Assembly: GCA_902782625.1 (NCBI GenBank)
Contig: CACZNZ010000248.1
Location: 1-11,227 of the forward strand
Direction of reading: 5' to 3'
Length of the DNA stretch: 11,227 nucleotides
Origin: an uncultured Lachnospiraceae bacterium
GTDB lineage: Bacteria > Bacillota > Clostridia > Lachnospirales > Lachnospiraceae
Part shown: positions 1-5,758 of the stretch, one piece after another
Numbering within the stretch: position 1 is the first letter of the stretch
How the letters are laid out: the number at the start of each line of letters is the position of its first letter
Made by a program: the position numbers and the translations under genes
The notes under the pieces: generated by a model
Database searches by the model: none
The model's input: only the letters and a program-made list of their open reading frames with translations
What the model was told of the DNA's origin: nothing

Positions 1-131
1 GCTATAAAGATCTGATCTACAATGTTGTAAAGAGCCCCTACAAGAAGAGAGATAATACATGGTATTGCGTATTTACGCATTAGCCTTCCTACAGGTTCTG
101 TTCCTAAAAACTTATCCGTATTTTCACTCAT
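1..131 (-). CDS. MATE-family efflux transporter, N-terminal fragment (runs off window)
   Basis: Only the first 43 codons are in the window. They read MSENTDKFLGTEPVGRLM followed by a hydrophobic stretch ending in the segment YNIVDQIFI. A short polar N-terminus with GTEPVGRLM, then the first membrane helix with a YNIVDQIF motif, is typical of Clostridial MATE (multidrug and toxic compound extrusion) proteins. These are 12-helix inner-membrane antiporters driven by Na+ or H+. The ATG at 131-129 follows GGTGAG at a workable distance, which supports this start. It is separated from the upstream ROK gene by a terminator, so it is probably a separate unit. The substrate cannot be told from this fragment. 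Confidence 0.82.
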   Translation of the reverse strand, partial: MSENTDKFLGTEPVGRLMRKYAIPCIISLLVGALYNIVDQIFI

Positions 132-418
132 TTTTCTCACCACACAAAAAGAGACATGTAGCTATCAGCCCGATTTACGCTTAATGCCACACGCCTTATG
201 TCTTTCCCTTTCTTCTTTATAGAAATTTCATCCCTCTAAAAAAACGAGTAGCAGAGAACTGGTCTTACGCAGAATCTGCTACTCGTTATGTCTTGATGAT
301 ACCACATAAACGTTCCTTATTTCAAAGGACATCTTTAACAATTTTATATGACACTAGCATTATTAAAAATCACCAAATAGATGAAACCGAAAGCTGGATG
401 GAATGCGAAAACTATAAT
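132..418 (-). other. Intergenic region between MATE and ROK genes
   Basis: The 287 nt between the MATE start and the ROK stop hold the terminator at 238-287 and no convincing gene. On the minus strand a TTGAAA-18-TATCAT pair (320-325 and 296-301) could be a promoter. It would start transcription almost exactly at the terminator hairpin. The stretch 132-237 has no clear -35/-10 pair for the MATE gene. No riboswitch-like fold was recognised. Confidence 0.4.
238..287 (-). terminator. Rho-independent terminator between ROK gene and MATE gene
   Basis: Perfect 13-bp inverted repeat: AACGAGTAGCAGA at 243-255 and TCTGCTACTCGTT at 275-287, with a 19-nt loop. On the minus strand the stem runs straight into a run of seven T (238-244). 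It most likely ends the ROK transcript, whose stop lies about 130 nt upstream. It sits upstream of the MATE start, so an attenuator role is a less likely alternative. Confidence 0.85.
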
Positions 419-1540
419 CTATATCATTCGGTCATCAAAGTGTTCAATGGCTCTGATTGCGGCCCCTATGACAAAAATATGTTCTTTGCATCGGCAGGAG
501 GATATGTAATCAATATCTCTGGAGAAAAGATCCATGGATTCCATTCGCTGGGCCAATTCTTCAATCCAGGGCTCCATACGGGCTCCCACATCGCCTCCAA
601 GAATAATATCCATATCCAGTACCATCCGCATATTCGTGCAAAGTATGGCCAGGTCATCCAGGTAAGTAGTCCATATCTCCTTTGTCTCAGGGTCTCCCTG
701 CTCCAGTTTTTTGAAGAATGCTTCCAGATTCTCCTCAGAGACATTCTCGTCTTCCCGAAGGAGGACTCCTGTATTCAGATAAGCATCGGAACAGCCTTTT
801 TTCCTGCAGTAGCAGACCCGACCCTGGGGGTAGAGGATTACATGTCCGACTTCCCCGGCATTCCAGTTGTTTCCGCCATGCAACTTTCGGTTGATCATCA
901 GGGCGCCACCCACGGATTCATTCAGAGAAATGTAGAGATAGGAATCCCTGTCATTGTTTCGCTCAGCGTAACAGGCACAGTTGGCATCATTCTCCACAAT
1001 CAATGGGTAGGGGATACATTTATAGAACCGGTCCAGACTAACATTCTCCATCTCGAAAACATGGGAATGAAGAATCATGTCATTCTCCCGGTCAATGATC
1101 CCCGGAAATGATATTCCCGCTCCCAGTATCCGGCTTTCTTCAATGTCTGTTTTCCCGATGAAATCTGACAACTTCGCCCCCAGAATCCGGTACCAGGAAG
1201 GCTGATCTTTGAATGGGTGACTGATTCTCTCATACTGTATGACATCCCCTGCCAGATTGGTTAGGGCAAAGCGGACATGTCTTCTGCTAATCTGGATCCC
1301 CAGTCCGTACCATCCCTCTGTCTGCAGGCTGAACAGCTTGGCTTTTCTTCCACCAGTGGATGCATTCTCCCCGACTTCTACCAAGATTCCCTCTGACAGA
1401 AGCTTCTCAATATTGCCCAGAGCTGTCGGCATACTAAGCCCCAGTTCCCCCGCAATCTCCTGTCTGGTCATGGGCATGGAATGCCGCAGCAACCGAATGA
1501 TCCGCATAAGATTCTGTTGATTTGCTGCCTTTCTTTTCAT
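419..1540 (-). CDS. ROK-family transcriptional repressor (NagC/XylR type)
   Basis: A 373-residue protein with an N-terminal winged helix-turn-helix (about residues 10-55, including TRQEIAGELGLSMPTALGNI) and a ROK sugar-binding/kinase-like domain (about 76-370). The ROK zinc site is present as H233 in EVGH and C243, C245 and C250 in CYCRKKGC. The END-A-N motif (183-187), which carries the kinase-type aspartate, is kept. The first phosphate-binding loop, usually DxGxT in ROK kinases, reads GIQISRRH here, so a repressor rather than a sugar kinase is expected. The start ATG follows GGAG with good spacing. It lies directly after the polyol PTS operon but has its own promoter. The inferred role is to sense a sugar, polyol or phosphate from that pathway and to repress the operon and itself. 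The ligand is unknown. Confidence 0.88.
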   Translation of the reverse strand: MKRKAANQQNLMRIIRLLRHSMPMTRQEIAGELGLSMPTALGNIEKLLSEGILVEVGENASTGGRKAKLFSLQTEGWYGLGIQISRRHVRFALTNLAGDVIQYERISHPFKDQPSWYRILGAKLSDFIGKTDIEESRILGAGISFPGIIDRENDMILHSHVFEMENVSLDRFYKCIPYPLIVENDANCACYAERNNDRDSYLYISLNESVGGALMINRKLHGGNNWNAGEVGHVILYPQGRVCYCRKKGCSDAYLNTGVLLREDENVSEENLEAFFKKLEQGDPETKEIWTTYLDDLAILCTNMRMVLDMDIILGGDVGARMEPWIEELAQRMESMDLFSRDIDYISSCRCKEHIFVIGAAIRAIEHFDDRMI

Positions 1541-1552
1541 AGTTTTTCTCCT

Positions 1553-1577
1553 GTTTTATTTATCTATTAATTAAAGT
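1553..1577 (-). promoter_or_regulatory. Candidate operator in the ROK gene leader
   Basis: A 25-bp AT-rich element reading on the minus strand ACTTTAAT, nine bases, AATAAAA, one base. It matches the element at 7884-7908 at 19 of 25 positions with no gap, and both lie just downstream of a -10 box. This suggests a shared repressor site, most simply for the adjacent ROK protein, which would then be autoregulated. High A+T content weakens the case. Confidence 0.4.
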
Positions 1578-1592
1578 TTTATTATATGATAT

Positions 1593-1621
1593 ATTATATG
1601 TTACCAAAATAAAAAGGTCAA
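1593..1621 (-). promoter_or_regulatory. Promoter of the ROK gene
   Basis: On the minus strand TTGACC (1616-1621) and TATAAT (1593-1598) are separated by exactly 17 bp. The -35 box lies in the downstream arm of the terminator stem of the preceding operon, and the T tract forms part of the spacer. A second TATAAT at 1581-1586 has no good -35. The predicted leader is about 45 nt. Confidence 0.65.
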
Positions 1622-1651
1622 TCTTTCGTGATATATCGCGAAAGATTGACC
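1605..1651 (-). terminator. Rho-independent terminator of the polyol PTS operon
   Basis: Perfect 13-bp arms: GGTCAATCTTTCG at 1616-1628 and CGAAAGATTGACC at 1639-1651, with a short AT-rich loop. On the minus strand the stem is followed by TTTTTATTTT. It lies 65 nt beyond the stop of the dehydrogenase gene and ends that operon. Confidence 0.9.
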
Positions 1652-1716
1652 ACAGATTGCATAACCGCATTTCATGGCAAGATAATCTGTCAGGCGGCAC
1701 CTTTTTCCTTCTTTGT

Positions 1717-3051
1717 TTATTCTGCAAAAATCTCTTCACCGACGATCTCCAGCATGCCCAGATCCCAGAGCAGACGGCTTCCGATATACTTGTCGCGAAT
1801 ATCCTTGGTCGCATAAAATGTTAATCTTGTCTCGGATACACTATGGCCAAGATCCTCATGGGTCTCTGTCAGACCAATCTCTTCCATCAGGTTCCTGTAC
1901 TCTTCCTGAGTAGGCAATTCTTCTTCAATAATCTTCAGAATGCTGTCCCAGTTCTCCGCAATCCGGCTGAAGCGGGCGGGGTGGGTCGCAATATTGTATT
2001 TCTGCTCTCTCTCCTCAAGGGCGATCATAGCATCCGCACTCCTTCCGAGAAAAGCTTTCAGCTGCTTCTTCCAGTCCTCCCAGGAAAAGGCTTCCACATA
2101 CTCTTTTGCCGTATTATAATCCGGACTGATCTTCTGGATACTGTCATAGATCCGGATGCAAGTTCCTGTTGCAATACCGCACTGGATTCCGTGATAATCT
2201 GCCGGGGTCTTGAACTCTTCTCCCCTCATATCCCACACGTGGGAGAAATAATGCTCCATACCCGATGCCGGTCTGGAAACACCGGCCATGGCCATGGCCA
2301 GACCTGCGTAAACCAGTCCTTCCGTCACGGCCTGAACAGCTTCCTCATCCCGGTTCATCAGTGCTTTTGCGTTTTTTGCACAACGATTCAGAGCATCCCT
2401 TACCAGAGAAGCAATCTTCGGGCAATAGTACTCGTCATTGATCACATGGGAGATCCGCCACTCACAGATGCTGATGTACTTGGCAAACATATCCCCGATT
2501 CCGGCCTGGAGGAGCCTTGCCGGAGCATCCTTCATGATAGATGTATCTGCTACAAAGGCCACCGGAGCTGTGGTTCCCAGCGAAATCTTAAGACCATCCC
2601 GAATGACCGAGGAAGTAGCCGATGCAAATCCATCCATAGAAGGTGCTGTACCCACAATCATATAGGGTCTTCCGGTCACCGCCGAAGTCAGCTTACCGAT
2701 GTCGTTCAGTGTCCCTGATCCAACCACGACGATATAATCGCAGTCTGTATTAAAATGCATCAGAACCGACCCTACTGCCGCTTCATCCGGCTCCACCTTC
2801 TCCTTCTCAAAAGACCAGGATCCGGCCAGCATCCCCTGTGACTCAAGAATGTCTGCCACATCCTTCCCGGCTGCATCCCATGTGTTCCGGTCCGATATCA
2901 TAAAGACCCTGGAGCCATGCTTCCTGACCAGGTCCGGAATCTCTTCCAGGATATGAGATCCAATTCTGATATCCTCCAGTATCACCTCATGGGCCTTGCC
3001 ACAATCACAACTACCGCCATATTCCTTCTCAATCTGTTCTCTCATGTTCAT
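1717..3051 (-). CDS. Glycerol-1-phosphate dehydrogenase-like NAD-dependent polyol-phosphate dehydrogenase (AraM/EgsA family)
   Basis: A 444-residue member of the iron-type alcohol dehydrogenase/dehydroquinate synthase fold, closest to sn-glycerol-1-phosphate dehydrogenase (AraM/EgsA). The nucleotide-binding loop VVVGSGTLNDIGK (108-120) and the TAPSMDGFAS segment (135-144) are family hallmarks. Likely metal ligands are D187 (in GIGDMFAK), H267 (in SGMEHYFSH) and H287 (in DYHGI). The classical reaction is the NAD(P)H-linked interconversion of dihydroxyacetone phosphate and glycerol-1-phosphate. Here the gene is last in a glucitol-type PTS operon, so oxidation of the PTS-made polyol phosphate to a ketose phosphate is inferred. 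It is longer than B. subtilis AraM (about 394 aa) and has an N-terminal CDCGKAH motif (15-21). GGGAGG seven bases before the ATG fixes the start. The exact substrate is uncertain. Confidence 0.85.
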   Translation of the reverse strand: MNMREQIEKEYGGSCDCGKAHEVILEDIRIGSHILEEIPDLVRKHGSRVFMISDRNTWDAAGKDVADILESQGMLAGSWSFEKEKVEPDEAAVGSVLMHFNTDCDYIVVVGSGTLNDIGKLTSAVTGRPYMIVGTAPSMDGFASATSSVIRDGLKISLGTTAPVAFVADTSIMKDAPARLLQAGIGDMFAKYISICEWRISHVINDEYYCPKIASLVRDALNRCAKNAKALMNRDEEAVQAVTEGLVYAGLAMAMAGVSRPASGMEHYFSHVWDMRGEEFKTPADYHGIQCGIATGTCIRIYDSIQKISPDYNTAKEYVEAFSWEDWKKQLKAFLGRSADAMIALEEREQKYNIATHPARFSRIAENWDSILKIIEEELPTQEEYRNLMEEIGLTETHEDLGHSVSETRLTFYATKDIRDKYIGSRLLWDLGMLEIVGEEIFAE

Positions 3052-3069
3052 TGTATTGCCTCCCGCATA

Positions 3070-3091
3070 TTATTAATTCTTTTATTAATAA
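3070..3091. repeat. AT-rich palindrome before the dehydrogenase gene, possible third operator
   Basis: Inverted repeat TTATTAAT / ATTAATAA with a 6-bp spacer. It includes the 13-mer TCTTTTATTAATA (3078-3090), which recurs exactly at 7883-7895 inside the candidate operator of the operon promoter. It lies between a stem-loop and the ribosome binding site of the dehydrogenase gene. Confidence 0.35.
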
Positions 3092-3120
3092 ACCCGATGT
3101 TCATCAGAATCATCGGGTTT
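3090..3120 (-). other. Intercistronic stem-loop between EIIA and dehydrogenase genes
   Basis: Perfect 10-bp arms AAACCCGATG (3090-3099) and CATCGGGTTT (3111-3120), with an 11-nt loop. On the minus strand, the direction of the operon, the stem is followed by TTTATTAATAAAAG, a poor T tract. It is therefore more likely a partial terminator or an mRNA-stabilising or processing element than a full stop. The T run is better on the plus strand, but no plus-strand gene ends here. Confidence 0.55.
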
Positions 3121-3143
3121 TTGTATGGTATTCTGTATGCTGT

Positions 3144-3509
3144 TTATTTCTCGATGATGCGGATGATGGTGCCAACCTTCACATCCGGCATCTCTTTATC
3201 TTCCACATTGATGCTTCCGGGCATATCCTCAGTATCCGAGCCATTGAAACGAACAGAGCAGTGGCCGAGTCCTGCCAGAGTTACGGGAGCTTCTTCCCCG
3301 ACTGCCAGAATCTTGTATTCCTGCTCATCCACCTGCAGGTACTGACCTGCACAGATGGTACCGTTAATTGGATTCACACTGACATGGTACGTATAATCTT
3401 TCAGTTCATCCGGTGCATTGTCTCCAAAGATAATGAGCAGTTTTTCGTCCTTAAATGCGTCAACAAATGCTCCCAGCCCTTTTACTTTATTTTCATAGAT
3501 CACTTTCAT
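3144..3509 (-). CDS. srlB: PTS glucitol/sorbitol-type EIIA component
   Basis: A 121-residue protein matching the Gut-family EIIA (E. coli SrlB is 123 aa). It accepts phosphate from HPr and passes it to EIIB in the cytoplasm. The start MKVIYENKVKGLG, the middle LLIIFGDNAPDEL and the later GLGHCSVRFNGSD and MPGSINV segments follow the SrlB pattern. H42 (in YTYHVSV) aligns with the phosphorylated histidine, H43 in E. coli; the second histidine found two residues later in E. coli is not present. GGAG lies nine bases before the ATG. The gene follows EIIBC by 63 nt and precedes the dehydrogenase by 92 nt containing a stem-loop. All three PTS parts are present, so the transporter is probably functional. 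The exact sugar alcohol is not proven. Confidence 0.9.
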   Translation of the reverse strand: MKVIYENKVKGLGAFVDAFKDEKLLIIFGDNAPDELKDYTYHVSVNPINGTICAGQYLQVDEQEYKILAVGEEAPVTLAGLGHCSVRFNGSDTEDMPGSINVEDKEMPDVKVGTIIRIIEK

Positions 3510-3572
3510 TTTTTTGTTCTCCTTTATTCTCTAAAACTAAACGATCTGAATACCAAAGCTGACATCCTGTCT

Positions 3573-4592
3573 TTATACGTAGAGTCCGAAACTTGCAAAA
3601 TATGCGATCAGAACTCTGATCCAACCGGTAAGGAAGCGGGAATACATAACAGATACCACACCGACCTCAATAGTCTCTGTCTCTGCTTCTGCCAGTCCAA
3701 GGCCTACCGGAATGAAATCGCAGGCGCCCTGACAGTTGATTGCGAAAAGAGCCGGAAGGGCAAGAGAGGGTTTAATGTTTCCTTTACCGATCTCGGCACC
3801 GACCAGGGTTCCGATAATCTGGGCGATGACGGCACCAGGTCCAAGTAAAGCGGAAAGGCCCGGGATGGAACAGACAATACCCAGAATCAGAAGGCCGAAT
3901 ACATTTCCCGCCAAAGGAGTCAGAAGATGAGCAAAGGCATTTCCGAAACCGGAGCCGTTAATAATACCGATCAGCAGGGATACAAATGCCATGAAAGGAA
4001 GCAGTGTGGTGATACAAGTCTGAACAGCATCTCTTGCAGCCTGGTAGAAAGTATTTACTACTTTGCCCGCACCCAGTCCGAGTTTGGTGATCAGGCTTTT
4101 GTTTTCCTGTTTTGCCAGAGTTTCGGATACTTTCATATCTGCGGTATATGTGGCACCACTTTCTGCTTTTTCTTCAGCGGCTGGTTCTTCCACTGTCTCC
4201 ACAGCCGCAGCTCCACCTTCTGCCGGAGAAATCTGCTTGGAAGTGACTGCGGATACATAGATATCTTCCGTAATAAACTTAGCCAAAGGACCGGATTTGC
4301 CGACCGGGTTGGTGTTGATGGTGGGAATTCTCTTCTGAGGATAGATTCCGCATCGTAATGTTCCGCCACAATCGATAATAACCAGAGCCAGCTCATCTTC
4401 CGGACAATTAGTCTTAAAGCCATTGACCGGGGTCAGTCCTGTCAGTTCAACGATCTTTGCCAGGCATTCCGGCTCTGCGCCGCCGCCTGTGATATACATG
4501 ACTTTGTTCCTTTTTTCTGTAGGTGTGATAACCAGAGGTCCTCCAAATCCGCCGGACCCTCTTTCCACTTTAATTGATCTATATTCAGCCAT
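3573..4592 (-). CDS. srlE: PTS glucitol/sorbitol-type EIIBC component
   Basis: A 339-residue protein with an N-terminal EIIB domain (about 1-115) and a C-terminal membrane part (about 185-339), as in E. coli SrlE (about 319 aa). The N-terminus [17 protein letters not shown] and the [19 protein letters not shown] region are characteristic. C75 is the likely phosphorylated cysteine, with C81 nearby. A linker rich in Ala and Glu (about 120-150) probably accounts for the extra length. The C-terminal part has hydrophobic segments with the conserved [42 protein letters not shown] and [15 protein letters not shown] stretches. It takes phosphate from EIIA and phosphorylates the polyol during import. 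AGGAGG nine bases before the ATG fixes the start, 40 nt after EIIC. Confidence 0.93.
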   Translation of the reverse strand: MAEYRSIKVERGSGGFGGPLVITPTEKRNKVMYITGGGAEPECLAKIVELTGLTPVNGFKTNCPEDELALVIIDCGGTLRCGIYPQKRIPTINTNPVGKSGPLAKFITEDIYVSAVTSKQISPAEGGAAAVETVEEPAAEEKAESGATYTADMKVSETLAKQENKSLITKLGLGAGKVVNTFYQAARDAVQTCITTLLPFMAFVSLLIGIINGSGFGNAFAHLLTPLAGNVFGLLILGIVCSIPGLSALLGPGAVIAQIIGTLVGAEIGKGNIKPSLALPALFAINCQGACDFIPVGLGLAEAETETIEVGVVSVMYSRFLTGWIRVLIAYFASFGLYV

Positions 4593-4632
4593 CTTATGTA
4601 TTCCTCCTATCTGATTGGGTTCGGTTCTTTAT

Positions 4633-5190
4633 CTACTGCTGATGAACCGGAGTAAACTCACGACTTAATTTCTTGCCCTGCTGTTTTTCTACATATCGTG
4701 TTGTCCATTCTGTTGACCATCCTGAAATAAAGTTAGCTATCAGACCTACCAGAAGATAGCGGATGGCCAAAGGTGTAACATCCAGTCCAAGCTGGGTAAT
4801 TCCGTTGGCAATCCCAAGCCAGATAAAGAGCTCGGATGCATTGATGTGTGGGAAAATGCCGTTATTTGTGTGACAGTGGTAAGTTACGGATGCATAGAAA
4901 CAGGGTTTGTAGAATTCCGGGAAAAACTTACCCATGGAAAGGGCCATGGGGTTACCCAGCATAAAAGCGCTGATAAAGGGAAGCACCATGTAACGCAGGA
5001 TGGGATTACCGGCGCTGACCCTGGCAAGTTTTGCCACAGCTTCATCTCCCACCAAAGCAATGATAGAGTTCATCAGGACCAAAAGCATCAAAATGGTAGG
5101 GATAATCCCTGTGACCCAGCTTACAAACTGCGTTCCTCCCAGTGTAAATAAATTCATAAATCCGGCTGCAAGTTTAACTAAAAAATCCAT
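4633..5190 (-). CDS. srlA: PTS glucitol/sorbitol-type EIIC component
   Basis: A 185-residue membrane protein, close to the 187 aa of E. coli SrlA. Hydrophobic segments lie at about 24-48, 65-85, 118-132 and 140-157. The segment with GNPMALSMGKFFPEFYKP and YHCHTNNGIFPHIN (about 79-117) is characteristic of Gut-family EIIC and probably lines the substrate path. The C-terminal 25 residues are polar and cytoplasmic-like. It works with the C domain of the following EIIBC gene to form the polyol channel, with phosphate coming from EIIA. The ribosome binding site is only moderate (an AAGG tract well before the ATG). It lies 46 nt downstream of gutM in the same operon. Confidence 0.93.
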   Translation of the reverse strand: MDFLVKLAAGFMNLFTLGGTQFVSWVTGIIPTILMLLVLMNSIIALVGDEAVAKLARVSAGNPILRYMVLPFISAFMLGNPMALSMGKFFPEFYKPCFYASVTYHCHTNNGIFPHINASELFIWLGIANGITQLGLDVTPLAIRYLLVGLIANFISGWSTEWTTRYVEKQQGKKLSREFTPVHQQ

Positions 5191-5236
5191 TTCTTTCGCC
5201 TTTCTCTTCTTTATTTAGCTCTTGTTTTTAAAGTTT

Positions 5237-5686
5237 CTATACGGCTCTTCTCAGAAGGTTTCCGGCAGAACGGCCGATTCTTGTCAGCGGAGCAGGCGGT
5301 GCATCGATCTCCTCGCCATTGACGAACTTCCGATAGGTCAATGCCGCATCAGCGATGGCTTTTCGAAGATTTCTGTGATTCTTTGGTCCGTCCTCTTCCC
5401 TGAGATCACCAATATAGCGGCCTTCATAACCATCGAGGGGACGGACTCTGGCCAGGAATGATATTCCTTCCAGTTTCTTTCCTCTTTTAATATTGCCATG
5501 ATCATCAATTAAAAACATGACGATCGCACCGGCATGAAATCCTCCGGATTTCCTTCCAATGGCAACTTTTCCCTGCTTCCTCAGTTTCACAAACTCATTC
5601 GTAAAATGTTTTGTCTGGATCAAACTGAGTACTGCCTGAATCATAAATGCCGCAATGATTACAAGACCAAGTTTTAATACATCCAT
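5237..5686 (-). CDS. gutM: Glucitol operon activator protein GutM
   Basis: A 149-residue protein with an N-terminal hydrophobic segment (about 5-23, LKLGLVIIAAFMIQAVLSL) and then a conserved soluble part with TKHFTNEFVKLRKQGKVAIG, KSGGFHAGAIVMFLID and a MEG-like FLARVRPLDGYEGRYIGDL region. This is the GutM family, known in E. coli (119 aa) as an auxiliary activator of the glucitol operon. The protein here has about 30 extra residues, mainly a C-terminal tail that includes NGEEIDAPPAPLTRIGRS. How GutM acts is not well understood, and the membrane segment makes direct DNA binding doubtful. GGAGG seven bases before the ATG gives a clear start. It sits between the PRD activator and EIIC, with 72 nt before it and no terminator, so it is part of the operon. 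Confidence 0.88.
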   Translation of the reverse strand: MDVLKLGLVIIAAFMIQAVLSLIQTKHFTNEFVKLRKQGKVAIGRKSGGFHAGAIVMFLIDDHGNIKRGKKLEGISFLARVRPLDGYEGRYIGDLREEDGPKNHRNLRKAIADAALTYRKFVNGEEIDAPPAPLTRIGRSAGNLLRRAV

Positions 5687-5758
5687 CTCCTGACCTCCGT
5701 TCTGTCATAACCTTCAATTAACCAGTGATTCTTACTGTTACTTTTTTAGTTCTTTTTC

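Noticed and set aside
293..1111. 272-codon open frame on the plus strand, antisense to the ROK gene
   Set aside because: It is entirely opposite a clear ROK gene, has no ribosome binding site, shows no recognisable domain, and its start lies in the terminator region.
1843..2718. 291-codon plus-strand frame opposite the dehydrogenase gene
   Set aside because: Cys- and His-rich translation without family features; a shadow of the well-conserved AraM-like gene.
3090..3120. Plus-strand terminator
   Set aside because: The T run is better on the plus strand, but no plus-strand gene exists here for it to end.
3051..3848. 265-codon plus-strand frame across EIIA and EIIBC genes
   Set aside because: It spans two real genes and their gap on the other strand and has no plausible domain.
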